The position numbers and the translations under genes were made by a program. Under the pieces are notes generated by a model that saw only the letters and a program-made list of their open reading frames with translations, did no database searches and was not told where the DNA came from. From positions 698,643 through 762,642 of the forward strand of contig VWZS01009726.1 of the NCBI GenBank assembly GCA_013397075.1: a stretch of DNA of 64,000 nt. Reading direction: 5' to 3'. Origin of the DNA: Rhabdornis inornatus. Taxonomy: Eukaryota; Chordata; Aves; Passeriformes; Rhabdornithidae. Of this stretch, positions 13,646-26,126 are shown in pieces. The first letter of the stretch is position 1, and every line of letters starts with the position of its first letter.

Positions 13646-14407
13646 CAGGACAACACTTGAAAAATAAAGCTGAAATATACAACTAATTCCATTGAGTGAG
13701 AAAGGGAGAGATAATGAGGCCAGCTCTGAGAAGAACTTTGCTCTAGAGCTCTGCAATGCTCATTTTCCACTAGTGTATATATATATAAGAACTGGCATGG
13801 AGGATCAGAAAATTCTGGTTCTAATCCTGAATCTTTCATTTTATTTTATATTATCTTTTTCCATTAGTCAAAACCTGATTCCTTTTTTAGAGGAAATCTG
13901 CTCATAACAAAGGCATCAGCCAATGGCTGAATTCCTTTAGAAACCACTTTATTTTTGACTTTACAGCCAAACCATTAAGTAAGTCATATAAATTCTCAAC
14001 CTGGGAACAAACTGTCATCCTTCAGAAAGTTCATCTGTTTGGCTAACTGCATGGAAAATAAAAGCTTTGTCATTTCTTGGTATTTTTTTCTCTCCCTCCA
14101 TTAGCATTCAGGTTGGTAACCCCTAACGAGAGCTACAGGCTTGGCATTTCTAATTTGAGCGCAATTTTCACTGATTGCAATGAAACTATATCCCAGAACG
14201 TCTTAATGAAAACCATTTTATAAAAATCTTAGATTGACAGCACATATCTTAGTGCTGGGGAACATGAGTCTTTGTCCTTTATAGCATTTACGAAATATGC
14301 AGGTCTGTTTTTTCCTGCAGCTTGAGTAACACAATTAGGTTTGACACTAAAACCCAGCAAAGCCCCCTGTGATCAAAGCAGTACTAGGTTACATCTGGGT
14401 GGAACAC
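13646..14407. other. Unique DNA, nothing recognised
   Basis: AT-rich sequence with a short (TA)n patch near 13777-13787. No motif-bearing frame or transposon signature is visible. Confidence 0.5.
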
Positions 14408-14412
14408 CTGAC
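14408..14412. repeat. Target-site duplication CTGAC (left) of the solo LTR
   Basis: CTGAC immediately before the LTR terminus TG at 14413 is repeated exactly at 15284-15288 after the terminus CA. A 5-bp duplication is usual for ERVL-type and some ERV1-type integrations. Confidence 0.9.
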
Positions 14413-15283
14413 TGTGGTGGGGTGGCCTGGGCTGGATGCCAGGAGCTGCTCTGTCACTCCCCTGCTCAGCTGTCAGGGGACAGAAAACACAAGGAAAGGC
14501 TCCTGGGTCCAGATAAGTCAGGAAGAGATCGCTTACCAATTACCTCCACAGGCGAAACAGACTCGACTTAGGGAAATGAATTGAATATATTACCAATCAG
14601 TTAAATTAGATAATGAGAAATGAAAGTAAAGGTTGAAGCACTTTCCCCCAGCCCCTCCCTTCTCCCCAGGCTCATCTTCACTCTCAATTTCTCTACTTTC
14701 CCCCCCCACCAGGGCAGGCAGATGGAAAGGAGGTTGTGGTCGGTTCATCACACAGGAAAGACTCCTCACACTCTTTCCCTTCTCCCATGGGGTCTCTCCC
14801 ATGGGAGACAGTCCTCCACAAAGTTATCCTACTCAACATGACTCTTTCCCATGGGCTGCAGTCCTTCATGAACTGCTTCAGCACAGGTACTGTCCACAGG
14901 GTGCAGTCCCTCAGGAGCAGGCTGCTCCACTGTGGATGCCCATGGGATCACAAGTCCTGCCATCAAACCTGCTCCAGCATGGGCTCCTCTACACAGGCCA
15001 CAGGTCCTGCAGGAGGGCTTCCCATGGGCTCACAGGCTCCTTCAGGCACCCACCTGCTCTGGTGTGGGCTCCTCCAGGGGCTGCAGGTGGATCTCAGCTC
15101 CCCCCAGACCTCCAGGGGTTGTGGGGGCACAGCNCTCTGGCTCAACCTTGGCCAGTGGTGAGTCCATCTTGGATCTGTCCAGCATTAGCTCTGTTGGATG
15201 TGGGAGAAGCTTCTGCCAGCTTCTCACAGAAGCCAGCCCTGTCATCCCCTGCTACAAAACCCTTGTCACACAAAACCAATACA
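14413..15283 (+). mobile_element. Solo LTR, avian ERVL-like family, copy 1
   Basis: An 871-bp element starts TGTGGTGGGG and ends CCAATACA, with a perfect CTGAC duplication at each side, so the boundaries are firm. It contains a pyrimidine-rich block (14640-14710) and a GC-richer part built of imperfect units with CCCATGGG-like words. Two related copies lie at about 29875-30708 (same strand) and 50421-51453 (opposite strand). From 14965 to 15133 it matches the inverted copy with one visible difference. No internal retroviral genes flank it, so it is a recombined solo LTR. The many frames here (e.g. 14633-15307) are repeat artefacts; one N is at 15134. Confidence 0.92.
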
Positions 15284-15288
15284 CTGAC
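15284..15288. repeat. Target-site duplication CTGAC (right) of the solo LTR
   Basis: Exact copy of the five bases at 14408-14412, directly after the LTR end. Confidence 0.9.
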
Positions 15289-18039
15289 TAAAGACACTGT
15301 GAATTGAGGAAATGGGCTCTCTGCCAGCTCTACCATGGCAGCATAGAGGAAGAAAAAACTCATACTGGTTGTTGTAATGATTAATGTAGCATCCCTTTTC
15401 TCAAGCCAGGAGATGGGGTTTGAATCACAGACAGCTGGTATGAAACAAAATTGTTTTCAAATAATTCCATTCTACACAGTGGTATTGACCTTTGTTGATG
15501 GTGTCAGGGTATGATGAGTGGCTTGGGACATTGCTTATCCCTTACACCCTCAGCTGCACTGAACACTTCTTGGCCACTGATAACACTTTGTGCCCTTGAA
15601 TATAGTAAGTCTGTAATTTTGTGAGAACAAAAGCTCTCTTAGTAACAGTTTTGCAATACTGACTCAACAGAAGTTAAGCTCTGAAATGCGTCAATAACAC
15701 CTGATTAAAGCTGAGACCAACCTAGAAGAAAAAAACATGTTTTTCCATGCAGTGGAACTAAAAAAGCCTGATTTACTAAGAAGTTATTTTACCTTATTTC
15801 ATTTTAACCCTAGCTTCCCTCTTCCTGATATCCTCTATTATACTTCACGGGCCAAGAGACTCAAAGGCTATGGCTGGGCTGGAGACAAACTTGTGTCAAT
15901 GGGTGCCTTCTACACAAGTTGGCTTGAACGGCCAGCACACATATGCTGACAGTCTAACAGGCTTTTGCTGAAAGGAACCCGATGTCAAATAAATTCTGCA
16001 CAATCTTCCTTTCACATCAGCAGAAACATTGATTAGGACCTCTGGACCACTAATGGATCTCTGTTCCATTCATCTGACAATTTTCAGGAAAAAAAAAAAT
16101 TATTTGTATTAGTTTTGGGAACTTTATCTACTTTTATAGACGATTTATACTGGACAATAGTATAATAAAATATTTGAAGGAATGGGCCTACAGATCGTGA
16201 GATCAGTTAACCTCACTTCCTTAGTAAACCAATAGCAGTTTCATGTTCCAAAAATTCAATAATTATTTTTAAGTTTAATTTTATTTTTTCTTGTAAGTCT
16301 GTAACAGTGTTTCTGTTCACTGTGATAATGCGGTTCTCTTTTTATGGGTTGCCACCTTAGCAAAGAGGGCACTGGCTTTTAAAAAATATGCGGACTACAA
16401 ATTATTGTCTCTCTTGAATAAGGATGGACTTGTTTGGTCATTTGCCTAGAAACCAGGAGGTATAAGTTAAATTATCATCTCATTCGAGGAAAATCAGTCC
16501 CAAATATCTTTGCTAGTTGTTATGGAACGTAGTAATCTAGGCTAGAATTGTTCTCTAGTCCTATTTTTTCCATTCTGGCTGAGAATGCAGGAGTTAAAGT
16601 GACAGAAAAAAAGTATAACCAGGACAGACTCTAACTATAGGTTCATCTTTAAGGTACTTGGATGGGAAGAAATGTGGTTTGCTTGATCCTTGCTCAAATC
16701 ATCTCTTTAATTCAGTGGCAGCTTAATGTAAAATACACAAAGCGATCTGAGGGAAGGAAACACAATGCTTTAGAATAGTAAAGCAAATGAATGTGCAAGA
16801 TAGCGTGGATCTGAATGCAGATGTGGAAAAGTACTTGCTGCTTAATTGGCAGGGTGGTTGAGATGGCTGCAGAAGTTAAGGAAGAATATGAAAAACAAAG
16901 AGGTTTGTGTGACTGATTAGGAACTGTCTTTGAGCCTTGTCTAGCTTGCTCTGCTGGCGACAAATTCACAAAGAAATATCAAAGAGATAGGCCAGTACTT
17001 TTGTTTGGACGAAATTCAGGAGGAAAGTTGTAGATTCTTGGGCAATCACTACAGAGAAGAGAGATGGAGCTGTCTATTCAGATGAATGAAGAATAAGATG
17101 TGGAGGGAGAATGAAAGAGGATCAAGCAAAGACCTTTGAAGAGAAAGAAGAGAGAGGACATGTTGTAGTAGAATTGTGGAAGACAAAGGTAAAAGGAAAA
17201 CTGTCTCCTTTTGTGTGTGTCTGTACATGAGAGCATGCAGAAGGGAGGGAAGGCTGAGAAAGAAAAGACTGTAGTAGGGGAAGAGGGACCAAATTACTTA
17301 CCTTTGCAATTTTTTTGTAGAGCGAAATCAAATACTTGGCAATTAATTAATATTTCACAAGCTTCATATTAAACACTGAAAGTTTTTATATAAGGACTTG
17401 TGGTGTTGCATTCCTGAAATTAGCCAACTATTTCTATTTGTTAAATTAGACCTGCAGAAGCATGTATTTAACTTTCTTTTCAAAAGAAATGTCCTAAAAA
17501 CATGTTCTAAAAATGTTCTTGAAGAGCAATCAATACTGTTTGTCTGAACACAGGTAAGGAAGCCAAAAAAGCTAGGTGACCTCAACTCTAGACTTACAAC
17601 AGCTGTTTAATGTGAAATGTGGAAAGCCAAGTACATGCTGTTTAGAACTCCATGAAGTCCTGTGAACATTTGCAGCTTAAATGTTTGAGTAAACAAACCT
17701 GCAAGGTTAAGAAGCGTGACATCCATATATTCTCCTGCATGTGTTGAATTACACTAAGTTAGATATGACAGGTAAATCTTATTGCCAAGACTGAAAAGAT
17801 CAGCTAAGAAGTACTTCTTACTGAGAGCCCCGCTAACGAAGGATTAAAAAAGCAGAGGTAACTGTGTGGGACATGCACACAGGAATCATTTAATTCAGGA
17901 AATGCTGAACACAGAAAAAGACTGTGTCTGTGTGGAAGCAGATTGTAAAAAAATGCACTAAAAATTGAAAACAAAAGCAGCAGAAAGAGCCAGCAGTGTC
18001 ACCTAAATTTCATGGGACCTATTAAGGTTTAGCAGAACA
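15289..18039. other. Unique DNA, nothing recognised
   Basis: No gene or element that I can support. The segment 17040-17290 is purine-rich (GAGAGA-like), producing a pyrimidine-rich minus-strand frame without motifs. Confidence 0.5.
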
Positions 18040-18470
18040 GCACAAACCCACAGAACTAAAGAATAATTGATGCTGGAGGATCTCTAATCCATCCTTTGCT
18101 GAAGGCACTGACTCACGAGACCAGAACATGTTGCTCTGGGTTTATCCATTCACAGCACGAAAATCTCAAAGGATGGGTGCTGCACTCTCTGAGGCAGCAT
18201 GTTCCACTGTCTGATGGTCCTTAGGGTGAACAAGCAGTACCTGATACTCAGTGAGAACCTCTCTTATTTCAACATATGCCTGCTGTCCTCCTACCATGCA
18301 GAACCTGCCCTCATCCTCCCAGTGACTTCCCTGCAGGTACTGGAATACTGCCATAAAAATGGAGGCCTGTATTTTTCCTTTCTGTTTATAGCTCTACTGT
18401 CCCATTGGTTGCAATCCAAACCCTTTACTTTCTTGGAGCACTTTTCTGAATTTTAGGCTGCCTTTCTGAT
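18040..18470 (-). mobile_element. CR1 LINE fragment, diverged
   Basis: The plus-strand sequence carries the reverse-complement CR1 landmarks: a degraded tail near 18050-18090, GGCAGCATGTTCCACTGTCT near 18194 followed by a GGTGAACAAGCAGTACCTG segment, and a distal part near 18420-18455. It is older and more diverged than the 13.1 kb copy. The frames at 18166-18354 (minus) and 18199-18456 (plus) are derived from it. Confidence 0.8.
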
Positions 18471-21400
18471 GCAGTAATTGAGTATTAATTCTATGATGTT
18501 CATTGCCCTTTCTCCATCTCCGAAGCAAATTAAAAGTGTGAAATGAAAAGGACAGTTCCTTCAGTCACATTTGGCTAAGTGTGAACAATCTAGGGAAAAA
18601 AGAAAAAAGCACTTAAACTACATGAAAAAGGGTATGTGAGCACCAATCTAATATGAATGTCTGTATTTCTATAAAAGGAAACAAAATTGAAATAGATCGT
18701 GAAAATTAATTCTAATGAGCTACTGGTGTTTCTTCAAAACAGTCTTAACTTGAAATGATAGTTTTGTTTAATTTTTCTGGAATAAGTTTTATTAAATAAA
18801 AAAAATTTCATCAGCTTCCATAGAACTGTCAGCTAGGACAGCAAACAGATCTAAAACCTCACCAAAATACTAAAACCAGTTATGTGTGTGACGATTACTA
18901 AGTCATATATTGATATGGAATTATTTGCCTTGTTACCCTGTGTATTCTGATTTTCCTCTGTTCAGTATTGTCTGTGAATGGACGCAGTTAGAAATCCACT
19001 CTGCTGCAAATAGACTAGGTGGTCTCAGTAGGGAGGATAAACAGTACCAGGGGTTCAGCAAAGACTGCGAGCCAGCCTGTGGGCTCTCACACAGTAGGAC
19101 AAATGGCTGATAATGAAACAGCCTTTAAATCTGGGATTTTATTATAGGCTCAGGAAAGGATTACACATTTTGACTGGTGTAATATTATCGGCCTTTCCTA
19201 ACCAGTTTGGGATGAACATTCCAAAAGCTGCACAAAAATGAGCAGCAAAAAAACCACACCAACCCACTGCTAAAACAAAACCTATTCAAACTTTGTGCGC
19301 AGAAGACACTTCAAGAACATTTTGTGCTTGGGGAAAAAGTAATTCTGAAATCTGCAAGACTAGAAAGAGCTTGGCCTGATACAGCTGCCTGTTGTTACAG
19401 AAGAAAAAGATTAGCAGAGGTGGCAATGTGTTTGTCATTTTCATGAGAGCTGCATGTTCCCAGCTCTAGTGTGCTCCTCTTAATGCCACAGGCTCCTGTC
19501 AGAGGTGCCACACGGACTCCTGGCGTTTTAGAAAAAGGCTGCTTGCCCGTTCAATAACACCACTGACAACAACTGTTCATATTTACAGCTATTGAAATGA
19601 GTGCAGCTATTTCAGCAACAAATTATCAGTTCATTGGTCTTAGCCCCTAAGGCTGGAGATGCCTCCTCAAGGCCCTGGGAGCACATCCATAATTCTCTTC
19701 ATGGCGGCCAGAGGCTGATGTTACTTCCTCAAGGATGGATATAATTAAGGATGATGTGTAGAGAAAAGACATCACCTTGCCCTTAGTCAGCAACAGAAAA
19801 TACAGTAAGGTTTTGAAATTCTTGTATGCTTTCCCACTTTTTTCTTTTTTCCCTTTTTCGTTTTTGTTAGTGCAAGGCATAAGCCTTGCAAGTTCCACTG
19901 ATGTTGTTTTTTGTGCTTGTATGGGGAGTGCAACGCCCTCTCCATCACAAAACATGAATACATAGTACCTTGAGAATACTTGGGAAAAACTAGAGTTCCA
20001 CTCTGACTCAGAATGTATTCTAGATCATGGGAAAAAGAAGATCTTTATTTTAAATAAAACTATGCTATTTATATGCAATAACTCTGGAAATAGGCTTAGA
20101 AAGTTTCTAATATTATAATGCAGCAGAGCTCCAGTAGTACCTTCAGTGATTACACTGATTTGAAGATAAAAATATTAATCTCCCTATTTTTGTGTATAAA
20201 CAACTGAAATGAAAACCTGACTTAAGAGTGTCCCCTTCATCACAATAAATAGACCAATAAGATCTCTTGGGATTCCTCTCTTGAATCTCTACCTTCCCTA
20301 TTTTTGAATGCCAGTAGCTATGTTCTTATCCTTTCCATTCTCTGGTTGCATTTTCCTGTGCTGTATTTTCTGAAAAGGCACTTATTGCATCAGTTCATCT
20401 AATTTTTCAGATGCTTCCCCCTATTCAGATAAAAAAAGGAACTTTTCATAGAAATAAGTGGAGAAATTGTACGTCTCTTTTAGTAAACAGCTGATTTCAA
20501 CTCTACTGAGGTAATTCCAATACAAAAATTTAAAAAGTCAATACAGCTTACAATTTTTTCTGCCAAATTTCACAAAAGCTTCACAACTTCTCTCACACCT
20601 CATCAACAGTACAGAAATTACCATTATTTCCATCTTATATGACGGCACAGTGAGTGAAATACATTGAACACAGCTGAAAATAAAACTTGGAAGGTTATTT
20701 CACTATAGAAGCTTTTATGACTCTATGTATTTTTTAATTTTAATACTGCATGTATTTTTTCCTGTTTAAAAAAAAAGAAAGATGAAGTAAAAACATAACC
20801 TTTCCTTTAAAAACATTTTTACCACCTTTTGCAGTCTGTTTTTAGGATGATGTACAGTTAAGTTTTTAAGGATTAGGGTGAACTCATTCAAACTGTTTTT
20901 GCACAGCATACTATTCTTAAATAAGCTGCTAACAAAAATAATTTGTGCAACATTGCATTTTTTCATTTTATTTTTCAAACTTCAGATTGAGATGCATTCC
21001 TATAGCTAATACCTGACAAATTGAGAAGGATCAAGTAGAAAACCACAAACTAAGAATGAGTTTGGAAGAACTTGTAGAAGAAACAACTGTTGATGAAAGT
21101 ATTCTTGGAAGCCAACAATGATGACACTGAGTGTTTCACAAAAACCTCTATAATAGAAATAAACCTGAATATCACAAAACTCAGATGATAAATTTAAGCC
21201 TTCACTGCCTGTTCCAGCAAGATGAAGTATTAACTTGTCCCTTAAATGTTTTTCATGCTGTGGGAAGAAGTGAAAGACAAAGTTTATGTTGACCTAAATG
21301 TATTTGATGGAAAGAAAAGTAACAATGATCTTGACACAGGATAGCACAAAAGAGTAGAGCCACAGATTAGCGATGGGGTTTGCAAGTAACTGCAGTGGGG

Positions 21401-22930
21401 CTGAACAGCCCTCAAGGGTGAGGACAAGGTGCTTAAATGCTCTTCAAAGAAATAAAGGGTCTGAGTGCACTGACTGAAGGAGATAGGGGAGAAGCAGGAA
21501 AAGAAGCTTAGTTTAAGCAGATTCTATGCAGGAGCTGTTTTCAGCAGCTGGATTTTTCTGTAAGGACAAGGAGTCTTTATATTTTGAACCATTACTGTGT
21601 GCATAAAATGTACAATTCCAGGTGCCATTTTTGCAGCTAAAGAGGAGGCATTGCTGAATTCGAACCTTCAACAGTTTTATGCTTTGCTGTGTTCACATGC
21701 CCTAGATAAAAATAAAGCACTATTTACTAAAACCATAACCTGACTAGTGACCACACACAGAGTTCTGTTTATGATTTACACATCCAGGAAGCCCTCAGAT
21801 ATACGCACATCAGCATTGTAAAGCAAAATTTGCAATAAATTCTGCAGCCATGAGGTAGTAAAGAAAATATTTTCTTTCACTCTGTGAGTCTACGGAAGCA
21901 CCAAAACCCTGCTCAGTCACAAAACATCTTTTTGCCTGGTCTCACCAATCCGAGCTGTTTTATAGGAGAGCAAGCCCTATCCTGATGCACAGGATAATGT
22001 GCATCAAAGAGGTAAGAATGAGAAGAAACCACCAACTTGTCTTGGTTATCCCAATGCCCTATTGGCCAAAGCAGACCATGTAGACAAACACAATTCTGAA
22101 AGCAAAACAGCAGATCAAATTAAGGAAGCTATGGGGGAAAATAGCAAGAAAACACACTTAGAAGGGAGATGTAGGTAAAAAAGTATACTTGACACCAAGA
22201 ACTGAGGTTGATTGTAGCCTAAAAAAATGATATGAGAAAGTAAATCTCAGCAGCATGGAATACTGTGCTATAGATGCAAACTTCAGCCCTTCACACAGAA
22301 AAGAAGACTGCTGCCTAAGGCACAGAGCTGAAAAGTCTTCTGTCTAAAAAATCACACGTAGAGGTAACAATTGTTGTGGTTTTTAAATTTCCAAAATATT
22401 TGCTTTAGGTTTTTTGCAACCAATACAGGATTAGGTCACAAATGCACTGATCCATTCAGCTTAATCTATTTTTTCTCAAAAAAATCACTGAAGATTATGC
22501 AGAGGAATACTCTCTCAGTGCAAGAGCTCTTTCAGTTCTGAATATAGATGTCTGCCAAACAGGTGACCATGAAACTACATAAAATACCTATGAACAAACA
22601 AAGTTGACATTTCATAACGTATTTCATTTTTATTACCATGACATATGAAATTTCAAGCACTATTTTTTCCTATAGAGAGCCAGCATACAGAAGATAGGAA
22701 CAAAAAACATTGTCAAGCTGCTAAGAGAAAAGAGGTTGCTTTTAAATAAAGGTGACACCACAGGAGAGAAAGCACTCAAGTCACTGGATGCCTCACCTTC
22801 CTAAAATCCTTGGAAATACCAGGATCCTGTTAACCATGGTTTTCAAACAGGACTATAAATAAGGGATGAACTAGGACTCACCCAATATGTGTGCATTGAC
22901 ATGTACATACATATGATATGTATGATTCCT
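18471..22930. other. Unique AT-rich DNA, nothing recognised
   Basis: 4.5 kb without a supportable gene, RNA or transposon. The segment 19440-19760 is less AT-rich than its surroundings and has no recognisable repeat; it could be a conserved non-coding stretch, but only an alignment could show that. Confidence 0.5.
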
Positions 22931-23094
22931 GACATTCCAGGTCATTATTTAAAATGCTATATTTTCTATTCTGCTTGAATATGCTGATACTCTTATTAAT
23001 GAGACTACCAGGAAAAACATGGATCTTATGTAAAATACTTATTAAGATTGCTGTGATGCAAGATCAGGATATCTGATCTTAGATGAAGATATAT
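22931..23094 (+). repeat. Direct duplication, left copy
   Basis: From GACATTCCAGGTCATTATT to ATGAAGATATAT this segment recurs, diverged by substitutions and small indels, at 23783-23945 in the same orientation. Both contain GAGACTACCAGGAAAAA and GTGATGCAAGATCAG. Sequence outside these limits is unrelated. The ends lack TG...CA, so they do not look like LTRs. A local tandem duplication with period about 850 bp, later modified between the copies, is the simplest reading. Confidence 0.9.
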
Positions 23095-23549
23095 TTACCT
23101 ATATATATACATAGAGAGATAGGTAACTGAGCTTCAAGTAAAATAACAACTACTTCCTAGAACACCTACTTCACCATATATAATGATGAAACAAAGAGCT
23201 TTTGTTGCTGAAAAACATATCTTACACAGTCCTGAAGAGGAAGATATATTAATTACGTTTGTTTCTACTTGTCCAAAAATTTTATCGACTTGAGATCCCA
23301 TATATTGATTTTATTCCACTGTGTTACAGGTTGTAGACGTGAGAGGAAAAGCTGCAGCAAAGGCAGAGAGCAGAGGCTCAGCAGGTGAGTACAGGCACAG
23401 ATTAAGTCCCTCCTGCAGCTCCTGCTGTTAATGCTGTCCAGAGGGAAGGAGGTCTCCAGCTTGTCAGGCAGCTGGGGCTGCTAAAGAAAGAGCTGGAGGA
23501 GACTGGTACCTGAGGGGGAGATTTATGCTCTATTATTGTTACACCTTTA

Positions 23550-23616
23550 CATATGGTTGGACTTGATGATGCCGGAGGTCTTTCCCAACCTCACGGATTC
23601 TGTGGTTCTGTGATAC
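23550..23616 (+). mobile_element. CR1 3' tail
   Basis: GGTTGGACTTGATGATGCCG followed by GAGGTCTTTCCCAACC and a GATTCTGTGGTTCTGTGAT tail is the diagnostic CR1 3' terminus. Sequence upstream (about 23330-23550) is GC-richer and may be more of the same element or a chimera, but I cannot place it on CR1 with confidence. Confidence 0.88.
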
Positions 23617-23782
23617 AGGTGCCAGTGCTTGACCTGCAAATCTCAAGGACATGATAAGAAATTACTTTGGGTCAGGAGCACTCCTAAATAATGAACATAT
23701 TTTGTAACTGGGAAAAGAGGAGCTGTACTGTTGATATGAACTAGCCACGTTTTCAGCATGCTAAATACAGCCAGTCTTTCTA

Positions 23783-23945
23783 GACATTCCAGGTCATTAT
23801 TCAAAAAGTCATACTCTTCTATTCTGCCTGATTATACTGATACCTAATAATGAGACTACCAGGAAAAATATGGATCTTATCTAAACTACTTATAATTAAG
23901 ATTGGTGTGATGCAAGATCAGTATAACTGGTCTTAAATGAATATT
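23783..23945 (+). repeat. Direct duplication, right copy
   Basis: Second copy of the segment at 22931-23094, same orientation, with scattered substitutions and small deletions. The CR1 tail at 23550-23616 lies between the two copies and is absent from both. Confidence 0.9.
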
Positions 23946-26086
23946 TGAAGGAGGAAAAAAATTAACTTTGATAAGGTTTGGATTAAATACACATTTTTAA
24001 AGTGTCTTAAAGTTTGTATAATTTCTTTTTGGGGGAGAAGCAACAGGTATTTATTAATAGTACATTTAAACAGTGAATAACATTAATTTCCTGGTTCTGT
24101 ATTAAAACCAAAAATTCCCCTTCATATCCACTCTCCTTACAATTAAGCTAGATATCACAACCCATTGTGATAAAAGAAGCACTGGATTTGAAGTACTCTT
24201 ACACAAGAAGAGTGGGTGCACCAACTAGAGCTCAGAAACACTCTGCAAAAAGCTTGAGTAGCCTGTAAGACCATGAATATAACCTGCAAAAGTGTCTGCA
24301 GCAACTATGTCTGTCAAAATCAGCATTACTGACAATGAAAAATGGCAATGCTAAACGGAATAGGAAAAAAAATTGCTGGGAATATATACAGTGAACACAT
24401 ATATTCAATTTCTTCAGAAACTCTGTTAATTACAGATTTACTCCTTCCATTACATTGCCAGAATGCACTCTTAGTGGTGAACACCAAATTCAGTATTAAA
24501 ATTTTCCATGAATCCAGAAAAAGATCTCCAGCTTTGAATCATATAATAAAATTAATTCCAAACCAAACGACATTGGTGCCTTTGTTTTTTCCCCTGTACA
24601 GTGCAAAGCCTTGATTTGATTTATTTCTCTTTTAGTTCAATCTTTCAGTGTTTGTGAATGAAAGCCCATAATTTTTCCATTGAAAGGATACAGAAATTAC
24701 ACTTGTGGTTGGCAACCACAGGCAATTAAGTCAGCTAAATTTTTTAATTATCACGTAAAGAATCAGCAATAATGAACTTTGTTTTTAATCCCTTAACACT
24801 ATTATGTTGCAGAAAAAAAAATCATATGCATCCTTCTTTTGTAAATTACCCTTTCTCTAATCATTATCTTATCTCTAACCATGGCCAGTAATAAAAATAT
24901 GGCAAGCAGTCATCTAAGTTAAATATTGAATTATTTTATCTTCTGTATCAATGCCATGGATACAGTAATGTCTTTTGTTCTGCATTGTCCATATTCACTA
25001 TACACAGACAAATCTCACTGAATTTAGCATTAGCAGAAGATCTGACGTATCTGATATCTGACTTCTACATGGTAGTTTTCTGCTTCATTGGGCAAAATAT
25101 AAAAACCCCACAGAAGTCAAATTAACAGTTTTCAATTTAACAGAATGCCTGAAAACCACACACAATTAAAGAAAACCAAAATTACAGTTTGATAGAAGAT
25201 CAAGGATATCCCCCTGATCTCACTGCCAAAATTGATTGGAATGATTCTAGCTTAATAAATAGCAATACATCCTCAAACAGGTGCAAAAATGTGATGTAAG
25301 AAAATGCCTCACAAATTATGAAAGAAGCCATGTGAAAACTGCACACATAATAACACATTCACTATCACCCTTGAAAACAAAACTGTTAAGTATTTGCTAA
25401 TTAGAATGGCATTCAAACAAGATTTTAAGCTAACAAAGTTCTTTTCAAGTCATCAACCTCTTTCTCATGCTGAAGAATGGTAACTCACAAGAGTTAACTA
25501 CGGAGCAATTATTTGTGTAATGGTTTACCAAGGGAAAAACAGCTTCAATACTTTTCTTTCAAGATTGGCCACACTCTGAATAATTGCCATAGCTGTCTTG
25601 CATTTACTTGACAAATAAACAGAACAATTCATGCCAGTTCAAATTATCAGTATTTGGTTTCCACATATTGATTTAATGTTAGGGTTCCTATTTCTTTATT
25701 TGTGTTTACAGATATTTTACATCACAGCACCTGTGGTCTAAGATCAAATTGCACCTCCAATTCCATTTTTCTCTAATGGTATAGCTGTCTTCTACTGTGG
25801 CCCTGTGGGTCTGTAAACACACTATAGCAACTGGCAGCACACTCTCCTGACTTTCCAAGTCTGAAGTACTGAGGCTTCTCAGGTTCACTTTGAAATTTTC
25901 TTGGTCTACCTGCACATTTTGCATAGCTTGTTTAGGTGAAAAATTAATTTTTTGAATTTATTTAAGTTTTTGCTTCTCTTTTTCTGTATAACTATAATTT
26001 TACATAGAATAATAACACATATGATGAAGTATTTGATAATAGCACGATGACCCAATCTAGAAGAATACAAGCCTGGTCTGATACGT
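23946..26086. other. Unique AT-rich DNA, nothing recognised
   Basis: No supportable gene or element. The frame at 24342-24614 (+, 90 codons) has no recognisable motif and normal AT-rich composition; treated as chance. Confidence 0.5.
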
Positions 26087-26126
26087 GAATAAGGACAGAG
26101 AATAAGGACAGAGAATAAGGACAGAG
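26087..26126 (+). repeat. 13-bp tandem repeat, three copies
   Basis: GAATAAGGACAGA is repeated three times head to tail with no visible differences, followed by GGGTG. A small minisatellite-like expansion. Confidence 0.9.

Noticed and set aside
14633..15307. 224-codon plus-strand frame, the longest in the window, with overlapping long frames
   Set aside because: It lies wholly inside a solo LTR with firm boundaries. GC-rich imperfect repeats keep several frames open on both strands, and the inverted copy at 50.4-51.1 kb yields the same peptides.
22931..23945. Treating the direct duplication as paired LTRs of a small provirus
   Set aside because: The repeat ends lack TG...CA, no target duplication is seen, and the spacer holds a CR1 tail and no viral sequence.
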